Assembly (NCBI RefSeq): GCF_019733395.1
Contig: NZ_JAIHOO010000001.1
Coordinates: 434,001 to 498,000 of the forward strand
Direction of reading: 5' to 3'
Length of the DNA stretch: 64,000 nt
Source: Lysobacter sp. BMK333-48F3
Lineage (GTDB): Bacteria > Pseudomonadota > Gammaproteobacteria > Xanthomonadales > Xanthomonadaceae
Shown: piece after piece, positions 42,155 through 53,475 of the stretch
Layout of the letters: every line of letters starts with the position of its first letter
Numbering within the stretch: position 1 is the first letter of the stretch
The notes under the pieces: generated by a model
Seen by the model: only the letters and a program-made list of their open reading frames with translations
The model's database searches: none
Told to the model about the DNA's origin: nothing
Program-made: the position numbers and the translations under genes

Positions 42155-43008
42155 CGCGGTCCGCTCCGCGTCCGCAGCAGCGCTTGTCCGACCAGCGAAG
42201 CCAGCACTTCGGCGCTCAGGATCAAGGCCCGCGCGGCGACCACTCCGGCCAGCACCGTTTCCGCCGCACCCGCACCCGACCATGCCGCCACGACCGACTC
42301 GCGCACTCCCAGGCCGCCGGGCACCAGTACCGCCAGAACTCCGGCGACGGTGCCGGCGAACAAGGCCTGCACGAATCGCAGCGGTTCGGCCGGCTGCACC
42401 AGGACCAGATAGGCGGCCGCATACGGCAGCATCGCGATCGCGTAGCAAGCCAGCGCCGCCAGCCACAGCATCGGCCGCAGGGCGGTGCGCCGGCGCAACC
42501 ACCAGGCCGCACCGAGCAGGACGCCGCCGCCGGAGATCGCCAGGGCCGACCCGACCGGCCACCCGGCGGCGTGGCCGGCGGCATAGGCCAGCAGCGCGAT
42601 CGCCGCGCACAGCCCCAACGAGACCGCTTGTTCGAACAGACCGACCCAGGCCGTGGCGCGGGCGGGTACGCCGTATCGCGACAGCACCAGGCCGCGTCCG
42701 AGCACATGGCCGATGCCGACCGGCACGTACTTGGCCAGCAGCGTCGCCAGCCAGGCGCCGGCCAGGACCCGTGCCGGCGCAACCACCGACAGGGCCCGGT
42801 TGGCCAAGGCGAAGCCCAGGGCGTTGACGCCCAGGCCCAGCGCGAACCAGGCCAAGGCCAGGGCCAGGTGCGCGGGCGGCAGGCGTCGCAGCGCTTCGAC
42901 GAAACCCGCGCCCTGCACGCCCAGGTAGCGCACGCAGAAATACAGCGCCAGCGCGGCCAGCGCATAGGCCGCCGCCAGCCGTCGCCAGCCGCTGCGCTCA
43001 GCCGTCAT
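42151..43008 (-). CDS. Flippase-like UPF0104/LPG-synthase transmembrane domain protein
   Basis: 285 residues with about eight hydrophobic segments. LATLLAKYVPVGIGHVLGRG, LVLSRYGVPARATAWVG and VLVPGGLGVRESVVA are the signature blocks of the AglD/MprF-type transmembrane family; relatives have been implicated in glycolipid or polyprenyl-phosphate-sugar handling. Its start lies inside the methyltransferase end (11-base overlap) and its stop overlaps the GT4 gene, so it belongs to a coupled four-gene set. Role inferred: movement of a lipid-linked sugar or assistance to the transferases. Confidence 0.75.
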   Translation of the reverse strand: MTAERSGWRRLAAAYALAALALYFCVRYLGVQGAGFVEALRRLPPAHLALALAWFALGLGVNALGFALANRALSVVAPARVLAGAWLATLLAKYVPVGIGHVLGRGLVLSRYGVPARATAWVGLFEQAVSLGLCAAIALLAYAAGHAAGWPVGSALAISGGGVLLGAAWWLRRRTALRPMLWLAALACYAIAMLPYAAAYLVLVQPAEPLRFVQALFAGTVAGVLAVLVPGGLGVRESVVAAWSGAGAAETVLAGVVAARALILSAEVLASLVGQALLRTRSGPR

Positions 43009-43693
43009 GGCCGGCGCAGGTCCAGCGATGCAGATACTGGAAGGTGACGAAGCCGCGAAACGGCCAGAAATCCAGCGGTTTGGCCAACACCAGGCTCCAG
43101 GCGCGCGACTCGAACAGACGCACGTTGCGCCGTTCGGCGCGCAGTTCCAGGCCGGCCTGCTCGCCCAGGCGCAGGATGTCGCGGCGAGCGAAGAAGCGCA
43201 GATGGGTACGGTCGTGGATGCCGCGGTCGCGCGCCGGCCAGGTGCCCAGCAAACCCAGCGCCACGAAGGTGGACAGATGGCGGACGTTGGGCAGGCTGGT
43301 CACCAGGCATCCGCCCGGCGCCAGGCGCTGCGCCAACGCGCGCAGCACCGGCAAGGGCTCGGCCACGTGCTCGAGCACGTCGGCGCAGACGATCGCATCG
43401 AACGGCGCTTGCGCGGCCAGTCGCTCCAGTACCGCAGGATCGTCGATCCGGCCGACGATCAACTCGTCGACCTGGGCACGCGCATGCTCGGCCAGCTCGG
43501 CCATCGGCTCGACCCCGACCACCTGCGCGCCTGCGCAGCGCTCGCGCACCAGGGCTGCGGTCATGCCGGCGCCGCAACCCACGTCGAGCACCCGGCCGAG
43601 CCCCGACTCCGGCAGCAGCCGGATCACGTCGGGACGCGCACCGGAGTAACCGCGAAAGCGGCCGCGCAGTCCCGCGCCCGCGGCTAGCGCCAT
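42998..43693 (-). CDS. Class I SAM-dependent methyltransferase
   Basis: 231 residues. Motif I is VLDVGCGAGMTAALV, the acidic loop after strand 2 is VVGVEPM, and motif IV is IVCADVLEHV, all as in UbiG/BioC-like methyltransferases; the later region RDRGIHDRTHLRFFARRDI is the part seen in sugar or lipid carrier methyltransferases next to glycan genes. Substrate unknown. It overlaps the GT2 gene by 10 bases and the flippase-like gene by 11, showing tight translational linkage. A modified sugar on the pilus or cell surface is a reasonable inference. Confidence 0.85.
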   Translation of the reverse strand: MALAAGAGLRGRFRGYSGARPDVIRLLPESGLGRVLDVGCGAGMTAALVRERCAGAQVVGVEPMAELAEHARAQVDELIVGRIDDPAVLERLAAQAPFDAIVCADVLEHVAEPLPVLRALAQRLAPGGCLVTSLPNVRHLSTFVALGLLGTWPARDRGIHDRTHLRFFARRDILRLGEQAGLELRAERRNVRLFESRAWSLVLAKPLDFWPFRGFVTFQYLHRWTCAGHDG

Positions 43694-44577
43694 TCGGGAT
43701 TCTCTTCAGGGTCGATCGAAGCGTCGCGGCCGTGCAGATAGGTCAGGCCGGTGATCTGCTCGGACACCAGCCCGATCAGGAACACGATCACCGCCGCGCT
43801 CAGCAGCAGCACGCTCATGTTGGTGAAGCGGCCCTGGGTGGCGAACGTCCAGGCGTAATGCCCCAGCCCGAGCGCGGCGAAACCGATCGCCGCCGGGGCG
43901 AACAGCTTCAGCGGCGAATACAGGGTGGCGATCTTGAAGATGATCAGCAAAAAGCGGATGCCGTCGCGCAGGGGACGGATATGGCTGTTGGTGCCGACCC
44001 GGCGCGCCACGTCCACCGGGACGTAGGTCACCGGATAGGCGCTGCGGAAGAACGCCATGGTGCTGGTGGTCGGGTAGCTGAAGCCGTTCGGCAGCAGGTG
44101 CAGGAACTCGCGGAACTTGTTCGCGCGCACGGCGCGGAAGCCCGACGTCAGGTCCTGCACCTTGTGCCCGGTCATCCAGGTGGCCAGGCGGTTGTACAAG
44201 GCGTTGGCGGCGCCGCGGCCGACGCTGGCCTGGCCGCTGGCGTTGCGCGCGCCCACGACCATGTCGTAGCCGGCTTCGAGCCGCTCCAGCAGGCGCGGGA
44301 TCTCGTTCGGGTCGTGCTGGCCGTCGGCGTCCATGAACACGATGACCTCGCCGCGGGCCGCCCGGGCGCCGCGCTTGATCGCCGCCCCGTTGCCCATGGA
44401 ATACGGCGAAGACAGGACCTTGGCCCCGAGCCCGGCCGCGACCGCAGCGGTGTCGTCGGTCGAGCCGTCGTCGACCACGATGATTTCAGCCCCAGGCAGA
44501 ACCTGGCGCAGCAATGGCAGGGTACGACCCAGCCCCTCCGACTCGTTCTTGGCCGGCAATACTACGGATACGTGCAT
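43684..44577 (-). CDS. GT2 polyprenyl-phosphate sugar synthase-like glycosyltransferase
   Basis: 297 residues. The GT-A catalytic part shows VSVVLPAKNESEGL, IIVVDDGSTDDT, MGNGAAIKRGARAARG and the metal motif FMDADGQHDP, then DLTSGFRAV; two hydrophobic segments close the C-terminus (APAAIGFAALGLGHYAWTF and LLLSAAVIVFLIGLVSEQI). This layout is that of dolichol-phosphate mannose synthase/GtrB-type enzymes, which load a sugar onto a polyprenyl phosphate for later use by GT-C enzymes. It is the first gene of the minus-strand set, and divergent from pilB with 134 bases between. Confidence 0.88.
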   Translation of the reverse strand: MHVSVVLPAKNESEGLGRTLPLLRQVLPGAEIIVVDDGSTDDTAAVAAGLGAKVLSSPYSMGNGAAIKRGARAARGEVIVFMDADGQHDPNEIPRLLERLEAGYDMVVGARNASGQASVGRGAANALYNRLATWMTGHKVQDLTSGFRAVRANKFREFLHLLPNGFSYPTTSTMAFFRSAYPVTYVPVDVARRVGTNSHIRPLRDGIRFLLIIFKIATLYSPLKLFAPAAIGFAALGLGHYAWTFATQGRFTNMSVLLLSAAVIVFLIGLVSEQITGLTYLHGRDASIDPEENPEWR

Positions 44578-44711
44578 GTCACCTCCCCAGGGCGCAGGAT
44601 AGCCGGTGTGCGCTGGGGCTCAAACCACCCGGCTCCAGAAAAGCGACACAGGTCAGCTCGCCAACCACTGAGATTCAGGTAAAGTCAGGGTGGGGAAAAC
44701 TGAGGGCTGCA

Positions 44712-46439
44712 ATGTCCATCGCAACTGCCAATCTGGTGGGAATCACCGGCATTGCCCGGCGTCTGGTTATGGACGGCGCCCTGGACGAGGTCAAGGCGCG
44801 CGAGGCCATGGCCGCGGCCAGCGCCGACCGCAAGCCGATCGCCACGTATCTGGCCGAACAACGCCTGGTCACGTCGGGGCAGTTGGCGGCCGCCAACTCG
44901 ATCGAGTTCGGCGTGCCGCTGTTCGACCCATCGGCCATGGACCCGAGCCAGTCGGCGGTGCGTGCGATCAGCGAGGAGCTGATCCGCAAGCACAATGCCC
45001 TGCCGCTGTTCAAGCGCGGCAACAAGCTGTTCATCGGCCTGGCCGACCCGACCAACACCGGCGCCCTGGACGAGATCAAGTTCCAGACCAATGCCGCGGT
45101 CGAGGCGATCCTGGTCGACGAGGAGCTGATCCGCCGCACCCTGGACCGCTGGCTGGAAAGTTCCGACAGCCTCGGCAATGCGGTCGGCGACGGCGAAGGC
45201 CTGGAAACGCTGGAGATCGGCAAGGACGAGGACATCGCCAGCGTCGGCGGCGACAGCGGCATCGACGCCAAGGGCGACGACACCCCGGTGGTGAAGTTCG
45301 TCAACAAGGTGCTGGTCGACGCGATCCGCCGCGGCGCCTCGGACATCCACTTCGAGCCTTACGAAACCGACTACCGGGTGCGCCTGCGCATCGACGGCCT
45401 GCTCAAGCAGGTCGCCAAGGTGCCGAACAAGCTGCACGCGCGCATCGCCGCGCGCCTGAAGGTCATGGCCCAGCTCGACATCGCCGAAAAGCGCGTGCCG
45501 CAGGACGGGCGCATCAAGCTCAACCTGTCCAAGACCAAGCAGATCGACTTCCGCATGAGCACCTTGCCGACCCTGTTCGGCGAGAAGATCGTGCTGCGTA
45601 TCCTCGACGGCAGCGCGGCCCGGCTCGGCATCGAGAAGCTCGGCTACGAGGACGACCAGAAGGAGCTGTTCGTCGGCGCGGTGGTCAAGCCCTACGGCAT
45701 GGTCCTGGTGACCGGCCCGACCGGCTCGGGCAAGACGGTGTCGCTGTACACCGCGCTCAACATCCTCAACGACGAGCAGCGCAACATCTCCACGGTCGAG
45801 GACCCGGTCGAAATCCGCGTGCCGGGCATCAACCAGGTGCAGATGAACGTCAAGCGCGGCATGACCTTCGCCGCGGCCCTGCGCAGCTTCCTGCGCCAGG
45901 ACCCGGACGTGATCATGGTCGGCGAAATCCGCGACCTGGAGACCGCCGAGATCGCCATCAAGGCCGCCCAGACCGGCCACATGGTGCTGTCGACCCTGCA
46001 CACCAACGACGCCCCGCAGACCATCGCCCGACTCATGAACATGGGCGTGGCGCCGTACAACATCACCTCCTCGGTCACCCTGGTGATCGCCCAGCGCCTC
46101 GCCCGCCGTCTGCACGACTGCAAGCGCGAGGTGCACCTGCCGGAACACGCGCTGCTCGCCGAAGGCTTCAGCCACGAAGAGATCGCCTCCGGCTTCAAGC
46201 TTTACGAGCCGGCGGGATGCCCGGACTGCACCGAAGGCTACAAAGGACGTACCGGCATCTACCAGGTCATGCCGATGACCGAAGAAATCCAGGCGATCGT
46301 GCTCGAAGGCGGCAATGCGATGCAGATCGCCGACGCCGCTCAGCGCTCGGGCGTGCGCGACCTGCGCCGCTCGGCATTGGTCAAGGTGATGAACGGCGTC
46401 ACCAGCCTGGCCGAAATCAACCGCGTAACCAAGGACTAA
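44712..46439 (+). CDS. pilB: Type IV pilus assembly ATPase PilB
   Basis: 575 residues. Extension motor at the pilus base. An N-terminal MshEN-like domain (residues 1-150) is followed by the secretion ATPase core: SDIHFEPYETDYRVRLRIDG, Walker A GPTGSGKTVSLYTA, Asp box STVEDPVEIRVPGINQ, Walker B DVIMVGEIRDLETAEIA and His box AQTGHMVLSTLHTNDAP. The zinc-binding tetracysteine region appears as C-x2-C in GCPDCTEGYKG plus LHDCKR. The ATG at 44712 with GAGGGC upstream is chosen. It is separated from pilA by the transferase insertion, whereas the usual order is contiguous. Confidence 0.98.
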   Translation: MSIATANLVGITGIARRLVMDGALDEVKAREAMAAASADRKPIATYLAEQRLVTSGQLAAANSIEFGVPLFDPSAMDPSQSAVRAISEELIRKHNALPLFKRGNKLFIGLADPTNTGALDEIKFQTNAAVEAILVDEELIRRTLDRWLESSDSLGNAVGDGEGLETLEIGKDEDIASVGGDSGIDAKGDDTPVVKFVNKVLVDAIRRGASDIHFEPYETDYRVRLRIDGLLKQVAKVPNKLHARIAARLKVMAQLDIAEKRVPQDGRIKLNLSKTKQIDFRMSTLPTLFGEKIVLRILDGSAARLGIEKLGYEDDQKELFVGAVVKPYGMVLVTGPTGSGKTVSLYTALNILNDEQRNISTVEDPVEIRVPGINQVQMNVKRGMTFAAALRSFLRQDPDVIMVGEIRDLETAEIAIKAAQTGHMVLSTLHTNDAPQTIARLMNMGVAPYNITSSVTLVIAQRLARRLHDCKREVHLPEHALLAEGFSHEEIASGFKLYEPAGCPDCTEGYKGRTGIYQVMPMTEEIQAIVLEGGNAMQIADAAQRSGVRDLRRSALVKVMNGVTSLAEINRVTKD

Positions 46440-46442
46440 GCC

Positions 46443-47711
46443 ATGTCCGCGACCCGATCCGCCACCCGCGCCGCAACCAAACAACAGCCCCAGGTGCGCC
46501 GCGCCAACCCGCTCGACGTGTTCGTCTGGGAGGGCACCGACAAGCGCGGCGTCAAGATGAAGGGCGAGCAGGCGGCCAAGAACGCCAACCTGTTGCGCGC
46601 CGAGCTGCGCCGCCAGGGCATCACCCCGACCGTGGTCAAGCCCAAGGGCAAGCCCCTGTTCGGCGCCGCCGGCAAGCGCATCACCCCGGGCGACATCGCC
46701 ATCTTCAGCCGCCAGATCGCGACCATGATGAAGTCCGGCGTGCCGATCGTCGGCTCGCTGGAGATCATCGGCGAGGGTCACAAGAACCCGCGCATGAGAA
46801 ATTTGCTCAACGCCGTGCGCACCGACCTGGAAAGCGGCCTGTCGCTGCACGAGGCCATGTCCAAGCACCCGGTCCAGTTCGACGAGCTGTACCGCAACCT
46901 GGTCAAGGCCGGCGAATCGGCCGGCGTGCTCGAGACCGTGCTCGACACGGTCGCGACCTATAAAGAGAACATCGAAACCCTCAAGGGCAAGATCAAGAAG
47001 GCGCTGTTCTACCCGGCCACCGTGGTCGCGGTCGCTATCCTGGTCAGCGCGATCCTGCTGATCTTCGTGGTGCCGCAGTTCCAGTCGACCTTCAAGAGCT
47101 TCGGCGCCGACCTGCCGGCCTTCACCCTGATGGTGATCGGCATGAGCGATTTCATGATCGCCTGGTGGTGGGCCATCCTGCTCGCCGTGATCGGCGCCGC
47201 AGTCGCCTTCATCATGGCCAAGAACCGCTCGCCGGCGTTCGCTCACTTCCTCGACCGGGCCATGCTCAAGCTGCCGGTGGTCGGACAGATCCTGCACAAC
47301 GCCGCGATCGCCCGCTTCTCGCGTACCCTCGCGGTGACCTTCCGCGCCGGCGTGCCGCTGGTCGAGGCGCTGGACACGGTCGCCGGCGCCACCGGCAACG
47401 TGGTCTACGAAAAGGCCGTCAACCGCATCCGCGACGACGTCTCGGTCGGCTACCAGGTCAACATGGCGATGAAACAGGTCAACCTGTTCCCGCACATGGT
47501 GATCCAGATGACCGCGATCGGCGAAGAGGCCGGCGCGCTCGACACCATGCTGGTCAAGGTCGCCGAGTTCTACGAGCAGGAGGTCAACAACGCCGTCGAC
47601 GCCCTGTCCAGCCTGCTCGAACCGCTGATCATGATCATCCTCGGCGTGATCGTCGGCGGCATGGTCGTGGCCATGTACCTGCCGATCTTCAAACTTGCTG
47701 CGACGATCTGA
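46443..47711 (+). CDS. pilC: Type IV pilus inner-membrane platform protein PilC
   Basis: 422 residues. Platform for the PilB motor. A cytoplasmic N-terminal helical domain has FSRQIATMMKSGVPIVGSLE and a second homologous repeat FSRTLAVTFRAGVPLVEALD, characteristic of the T2SF/GspF fold, with hydrophobic segments after each (about 195-215, 230-260 and 380-400). It ends KVAEFYEQEVNNAVDALSSL and a last membrane helix. The start is three bases after the pilB stop, so they are co-translated. pilD follows 21 bases after its stop. Confidence 0.97.
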   Translation: MSATRSATRAATKQQPQVRRANPLDVFVWEGTDKRGVKMKGEQAAKNANLLRAELRRQGITPTVVKPKGKPLFGAAGKRITPGDIAIFSRQIATMMKSGVPIVGSLEIIGEGHKNPRMRNLLNAVRTDLESGLSLHEAMSKHPVQFDELYRNLVKAGESAGVLETVLDTVATYKENIETLKGKIKKALFYPATVVAVAILVSAILLIFVVPQFQSTFKSFGADLPAFTLMVIGMSDFMIAWWWAILLAVIGAAVAFIMAKNRSPAFAHFLDRAMLKLPVVGQILHNAAIARFSRTLAVTFRAGVPLVEALDTVAGATGNVVYEKAVNRIRDDVSVGYQVNMAMKQVNLFPHMVIQMTAIGEEAGALDTMLVKVAEFYEQEVNNAVDALSSLLEPLIMIILGVIVGGMVVAMYLPIFKLAATI

Positions 47712-47732
47712 TCGGCGAAGTATCCTGACCGC

Positions 47733-48620
47733 ATGGCATTTCTAGATCAGAACCCCGGCCTCGGGTACCCGCTCGTGGCCGGCTTCGGACTGCTGCTCGG
47801 CAGCTTCTACAACGTGGTCATCCTGCGCCTGCCCAAGCGATTGGTGTGGGAATGGAAGAAGGACGCCCGCGAAGTCCTGGAGTTGCCGGAGGTCTACGAC
47901 CCGCCGCCGCCCGGCATCGCGGTCGAGCGCTCGCACTGCCCGCATTGCAAGCGCCAGCTGTCCTGGTACGAGAACATCCCGCTATTCAGCTACCTGGCGC
48001 TGCGCGGACGCTGCCGCACCTGCAAAACTCCGATCTCGATCCAGTACCCGGCGGTCGAGCTGCTGACCATGCTGGTGATGCTGGCCTGCGTGGCCTGCTT
48101 CGGCTTCGGCTGGCAGGGCTTCGGGGCGATGGTGTTCACCAGCTTCCTGATCATCCTGTCCGGGATCGACCTGCGCACCCAGTACCTGCCCGATAGCCTG
48201 ACCCTGCCGCTGATGTGGCTGGGCATCATCGCCGCCAGCGACAACCTGTATTTCCCGCTCAAGCCCTCGGTGCTCGGCGCGATCGCCGGATTCGCCGCGC
48301 TTTGGCTGGCCGGCGAATTGCACCGGCAGTATCAGATCGTGGTCAAGCGGGTCAAAGTCCCCGAAGTCGGCATGGCGCCTGGCGATATGAAGCTGCTCGC
48401 GGCGATCGGCGCCTGGGTGGGGCTCAAGGGCGTGCTGCCGGTGATCCTGTTGTCCTCGGCGGTCGGCGCGGTCTTTGGCTCGTTGTGGCTGCTGTCGAAG
48501 GGGCAGAGCCTGAAGATCCATATCCCTTTCGGCCCCTACCTGGCCATCGCCGGCGCGATCGTGTTCTTCAGCGGCGACTCCCTGCTCCAGGCCTACCTGC
48601 GCTTCTCCGGCCTGGCCTGA
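47733..48620 (+). CDS. pilD: Prepilin peptidase/N-methyltransferase PilD
   Basis: 295 residues. Cleaves and N-methylates prepilins. The cytoplasmic tetracysteine motif (CPHC, then CRTC) is intact. Catalytic Asp residues are in SGIDLRTQYLPD and in APGDMKLLAAIGAW. The latter replaces the common G-x-G-D with A-P-G-D, although the Asp itself is kept. Eight hydrophobic segments are apparent. The ATG at 47733 gives the usual start near the first membrane helix with LLLGSFYNVVILRLP. The coaE gene follows four bases downstream. Confidence 0.96.
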   Translation: MAFLDQNPGLGYPLVAGFGLLLGSFYNVVILRLPKRLVWEWKKDAREVLELPEVYDPPPPGIAVERSHCPHCKRQLSWYENIPLFSYLALRGRCRTCKTPISIQYPAVELLTMLVMLACVACFGFGWQGFGAMVFTSFLIILSGIDLRTQYLPDSLTLPLMWLGIIAASDNLYFPLKPSVLGAIAGFAALWLAGELHRQYQIVVKRVKVPEVGMAPGDMKLLAAIGAWVGLKGVLPVILLSSAVGAVFGSLWLLSKGQSLKIHIPFGPYLAIAGAIVFFSGDSLLQAYLRFSGLA

Positions 48621-48624
48621 GCCG

Positions 48625-49239
48625 ATGGCCGGGTTCTGCGTCGGCGTCACCGGCGGTGTGGCCTCGGGCAAGAGCGAGGTCACTCGCCGCTTCGAGGCCC
48701 TGGGCGTCGCGGTCGCCGATGCCGATCTGGCCGCGCGCGCCGCGGTCGCGGCCGGCAGCGCCGGCCTGGCCGAAATCGTCGCCGCCTTCGGCGTCGAAGT
48801 GCTCGATCGCGACGGCGGCCTCGACCGCGCCGCGATGCGCCAGCGCGTGTTCGGCGACGAAGCCGCGCGCAAGCGCCTGGAAGCCATCGTCCATCCGCGC
48901 GTGCGCGAGATGCTGCAGTTGCAGTGCCGGCAGGCGCCGGGATCTTATACCATCGCCGCGATCCCGTTGCTGACCGAAGGCGGCGGCCGCGAGGCCTATC
49001 CCTGGCTGCAGCGGATCCTGGTCGTGGACGTGCCGGTCGCGACGCAACAGGCGCGGGTCATGCAGCGCGACCGCATCGATGCCGAACTGGCCCAGCGCAT
49101 GATCGCCGCCCAGGCCACGCGCGAGGCGCGGCTGACGATCGCCGACGACGTGATCGTCAACGACGGCCCGCTGGACGCGCTACAGGCCCAGGTCGAAGCC
49201 CTGGACCGGCGCTACCGCGCCCTCGCCGCAGACGCCTGA
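48625..49239 (+). CDS. coaE: Dephospho-CoA kinase
   Basis: 204 residues. Phosphorylates dephospho-CoA in the last step of coenzyme A synthesis. P-loop VTGGVASGKSEVTRRF, then the DADLAAR motif, VHPRVREML, IAAIPLLTEGGG and DRIDAELAQRMIAAQ, all standard for CoaE. The pilB-pilC-pilD-coaE order is common in gammaproteobacteria. It stops close to the convergent Nudix gene, with 13 bases between stop codons. Confidence 0.97.
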   Translation: MAGFCVGVTGGVASGKSEVTRRFEALGVAVADADLAARAAVAAGSAGLAEIVAAFGVEVLDRDGGLDRAAMRQRVFGDEAARKRLEAIVHPRVREMLQLQCRQAPGSYTIAAIPLLTEGGGREAYPWLQRILVVDVPVATQQARVMQRDRIDAELAQRMIAAQATREARLTIADDVIVNDGPLDALQAQVEALDRRYRALAADA

Positions 49240-49252
49240 GCAGGAGGCGGGC

Positions 49253-50188
49253 TCAGCCCGCCGGCCACAGCGAACGGATCGCGGCGATGCCCTGGGCGCC
49301 ATGGCGCCGCGCCTGGGCCAGATCGTCCGGCGCTAGGCCGCCGATGGCATAGATCGGCAGCGACACCGACTCGCGCAGGCGCGCGAACGACTCCCAACCC
49401 ATGCCCAGTCGGCCCGGATGGCTGGGGGTCTCGTGTATCGAACCGAGCACGGCGAAGTCGCAGCCCAGGGCCTGAGCCGCGCGCAGTTCGTCGGCATCGT
49501 GGCAGGACGCCGCCAACGGCAAGCCGTCGGCGAGCGGCCGACGGTCGAATTCGCGCAGTTGCGCCGCACGCAGGTGCAGGCCGGCGCCGAGCGCGGCCGC
49601 CAACGCGGCGTCGCCGCCGATCAGCGCCTCGGCCTTGGCCGCACGGCAACGCTGCACCGCCGCGCCCGCCAGGCGCTGCCAGCGCGCGCCGTCGAGCCCG
49701 GGCGCGCGCAAGTGCACGCGCCTGACTCCGCCCGCCAGGGCGCGGCTCAGCGCGTCCAGCCAGGCGCCGTCGTCGTCGCCGGGGGGCGGCGTGACCAGGT
49801 AGGCCGGCGCCTGCTGCAAGGCCGCCACCACCGGCCGATCGGCCGGCGGCATCGCATAACTGGCCAGCTTGTGCGGCGGCGCCCAGACCAGGGCCTGGCC
49901 CTCGCGGCCGCGCGCCGCGCCGCGCCAGGCGCGGATCTCGCGCACGTCCAGCACCAGTCGCTTGTCGGGATAGGCCTGCGGCACCCGGATCAGCTCGGCG
50001 CCGGGTTCGACCTCGATGCCGAGCTCTTCGTGCAGCTCGCGGACCAGGGCCGCCTCCGGCGTCTCGCCGGCCTCGCGCTTGCCGCCCGGAAACTCCCACA
50101 ACCCGGCCAGGTCCCGGCCCTCGGTGCGGCGGGTCAACAACACCCGCCCGCGCGCGTCGCGGATCACCCCGGCGACGACGTCCACCAC
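49253..50188 (-). CDS. Nudix hydrolase fused to a ThiE/TenI-like domain
   Basis: About 311 residues. The N-terminal Nudix box GGKREAGETPEAALVRELHE then ELG is complete, as in 8-oxo-dGTP diphosphatase MutT. From about residue 150 a thiamine-phosphate-synthase-like TIM barrel follows (AYLVTPPPGDD, GVRRVHLRAPGL, GLHLRAAQL, FAVLGSIHETPSHPG and YAIGGLAPDDL). The expected QxR-x-K and magnesium Asp residues are not evident, so the second domain is likely non-catalytic in thiamine synthesis, as in TenI-like forms. The start is unclear because the upstream in-frame region is the heptamer-repeat copy B; the GTG at 50188 just after it is preferred. Confidence 0.85.
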   Translation of the reverse strand: MVDVVAGVIRDARGRVLLTRRTEGRDLAGLWEFPGGKREAGETPEAALVRELHEELGIEVEPGAELIRVPQAYPDKRLVLDVREIRAWRGAARGREGQALVWAPPHKLASYAMPPADRPVVAALQQAPAYLVTPPPGDDDGAWLDALSRALAGGVRRVHLRAPGLDGARWQRLAGAAVQRCRAAKAEALIGGDAALAAALGAGLHLRAAQLREFDRRPLADGLPLAASCHDADELRAAQALGCDFAVLGSIHETPSHPGRLGMGWESFARLRESVSLPIYAIGGLAPDDLAQARRHGAQGIAAIRSLWPAG

Positions 50189-50196
50189 GCGGGCAT

Positions 50197-50309
50197 GGGG
50201 AATGGAGGATGGGGAATCGGTCGCGGCTGCCGCGGCGGAAACTGCGTCGACGGGAGTCGAATCGGCCCCCGCTCTCCTATTCCCTACTCCCGATTCCCGA
50301 CTCCCGGAT
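50197..50309 (-). repeat. Inverted heptamer-repeat element, copy B
   Basis: Left arm 50197-50220 is G-rich (GGGGAATGGAGGATGGGGAA). Right arm 50277-50309 is C-rich with TATTCCCTACTCCCGATTCC-type heptamers. It fills the gap between the secA stop and the Nudix gene. Confidence 0.8.
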
Positions 50310-53027
<2,718 letters not shown>

Positions 53028-53133
53028 GAACGGGTCCGTGTAAAGCGAACGGGGTTGCGCAGGCGGGACGTTCTAAGAGCGCGCCGCCGGCGGCAAGTTC
53101 CCCAGGAATCCAGGACGACCGGCCCTCCCGACC

Positions 53134-53182
53134 GTTTCGGTGTCGCCGAAACGCGATCGGGGGCGCCGTGCGCCCCCGATCG
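53134..53182 (-). promoter_or_regulatory. Two adjacent hairpins in the secA leader
   Basis: Minus-strand order: CGATCGGGGGCGC, loop of three, GCGCCCCCGATCG (53182-53154, a perfect 13-base-pair stem), then GTTTCGG ... CCGAAAC (53152-53134). They end 107 bases before the secA start. There is no T-run, so either leader control or a terminator for the M23 gene is possible. Confidence 0.5.
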
Positions 53183-53436
53183 GATCGAGCCTGGTCTTTG
53201 GCCACACCCATTCTAGCGTGGGGGGCGACCTGAACGGTATCAAGGGGGTTGGATGCCGCTGAATCGCGGAACTTTGCCGAATGCTGCGGTTCGCGACGGG
53301 AGTCGCTGAATCGGGGGGCGGGGTGTGTTGGCCGATCGCCTGTAGCCGACCCCGCTCGTCGAGGGCGCCGGCGTGACGCTTTGCCCGAGCTAGGAGACGA
53401 GTCTTGGGCGGCGACTTCCGCCGGGGGCGGTCGCGG

Positions 53437-53465
53437 GTCGGGCCCGCCGCAGCGCGGCGGGCGCT
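53437..53465 (-). terminator. Hairpin downstream of the M23 gene
   Basis: GCCCGCCGC, loop GCT, GCGGCGGGC on the minus strand, about 11-30 bases after the stop. A strong stem without a T-run; may act as a weak terminator or RNA-stabilising end. The rest of 53183-53436 shows no feature. Confidence 0.45.
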
Positions 53466-53475
53466 CGCCCTTGCT

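Noticed and set aside
44685..47495. Long minus-strand frame across pilB and pilC
   Set aside because: pilB and pilC have full ATPase and GspF-type motifs; the antisense frame lacks any.
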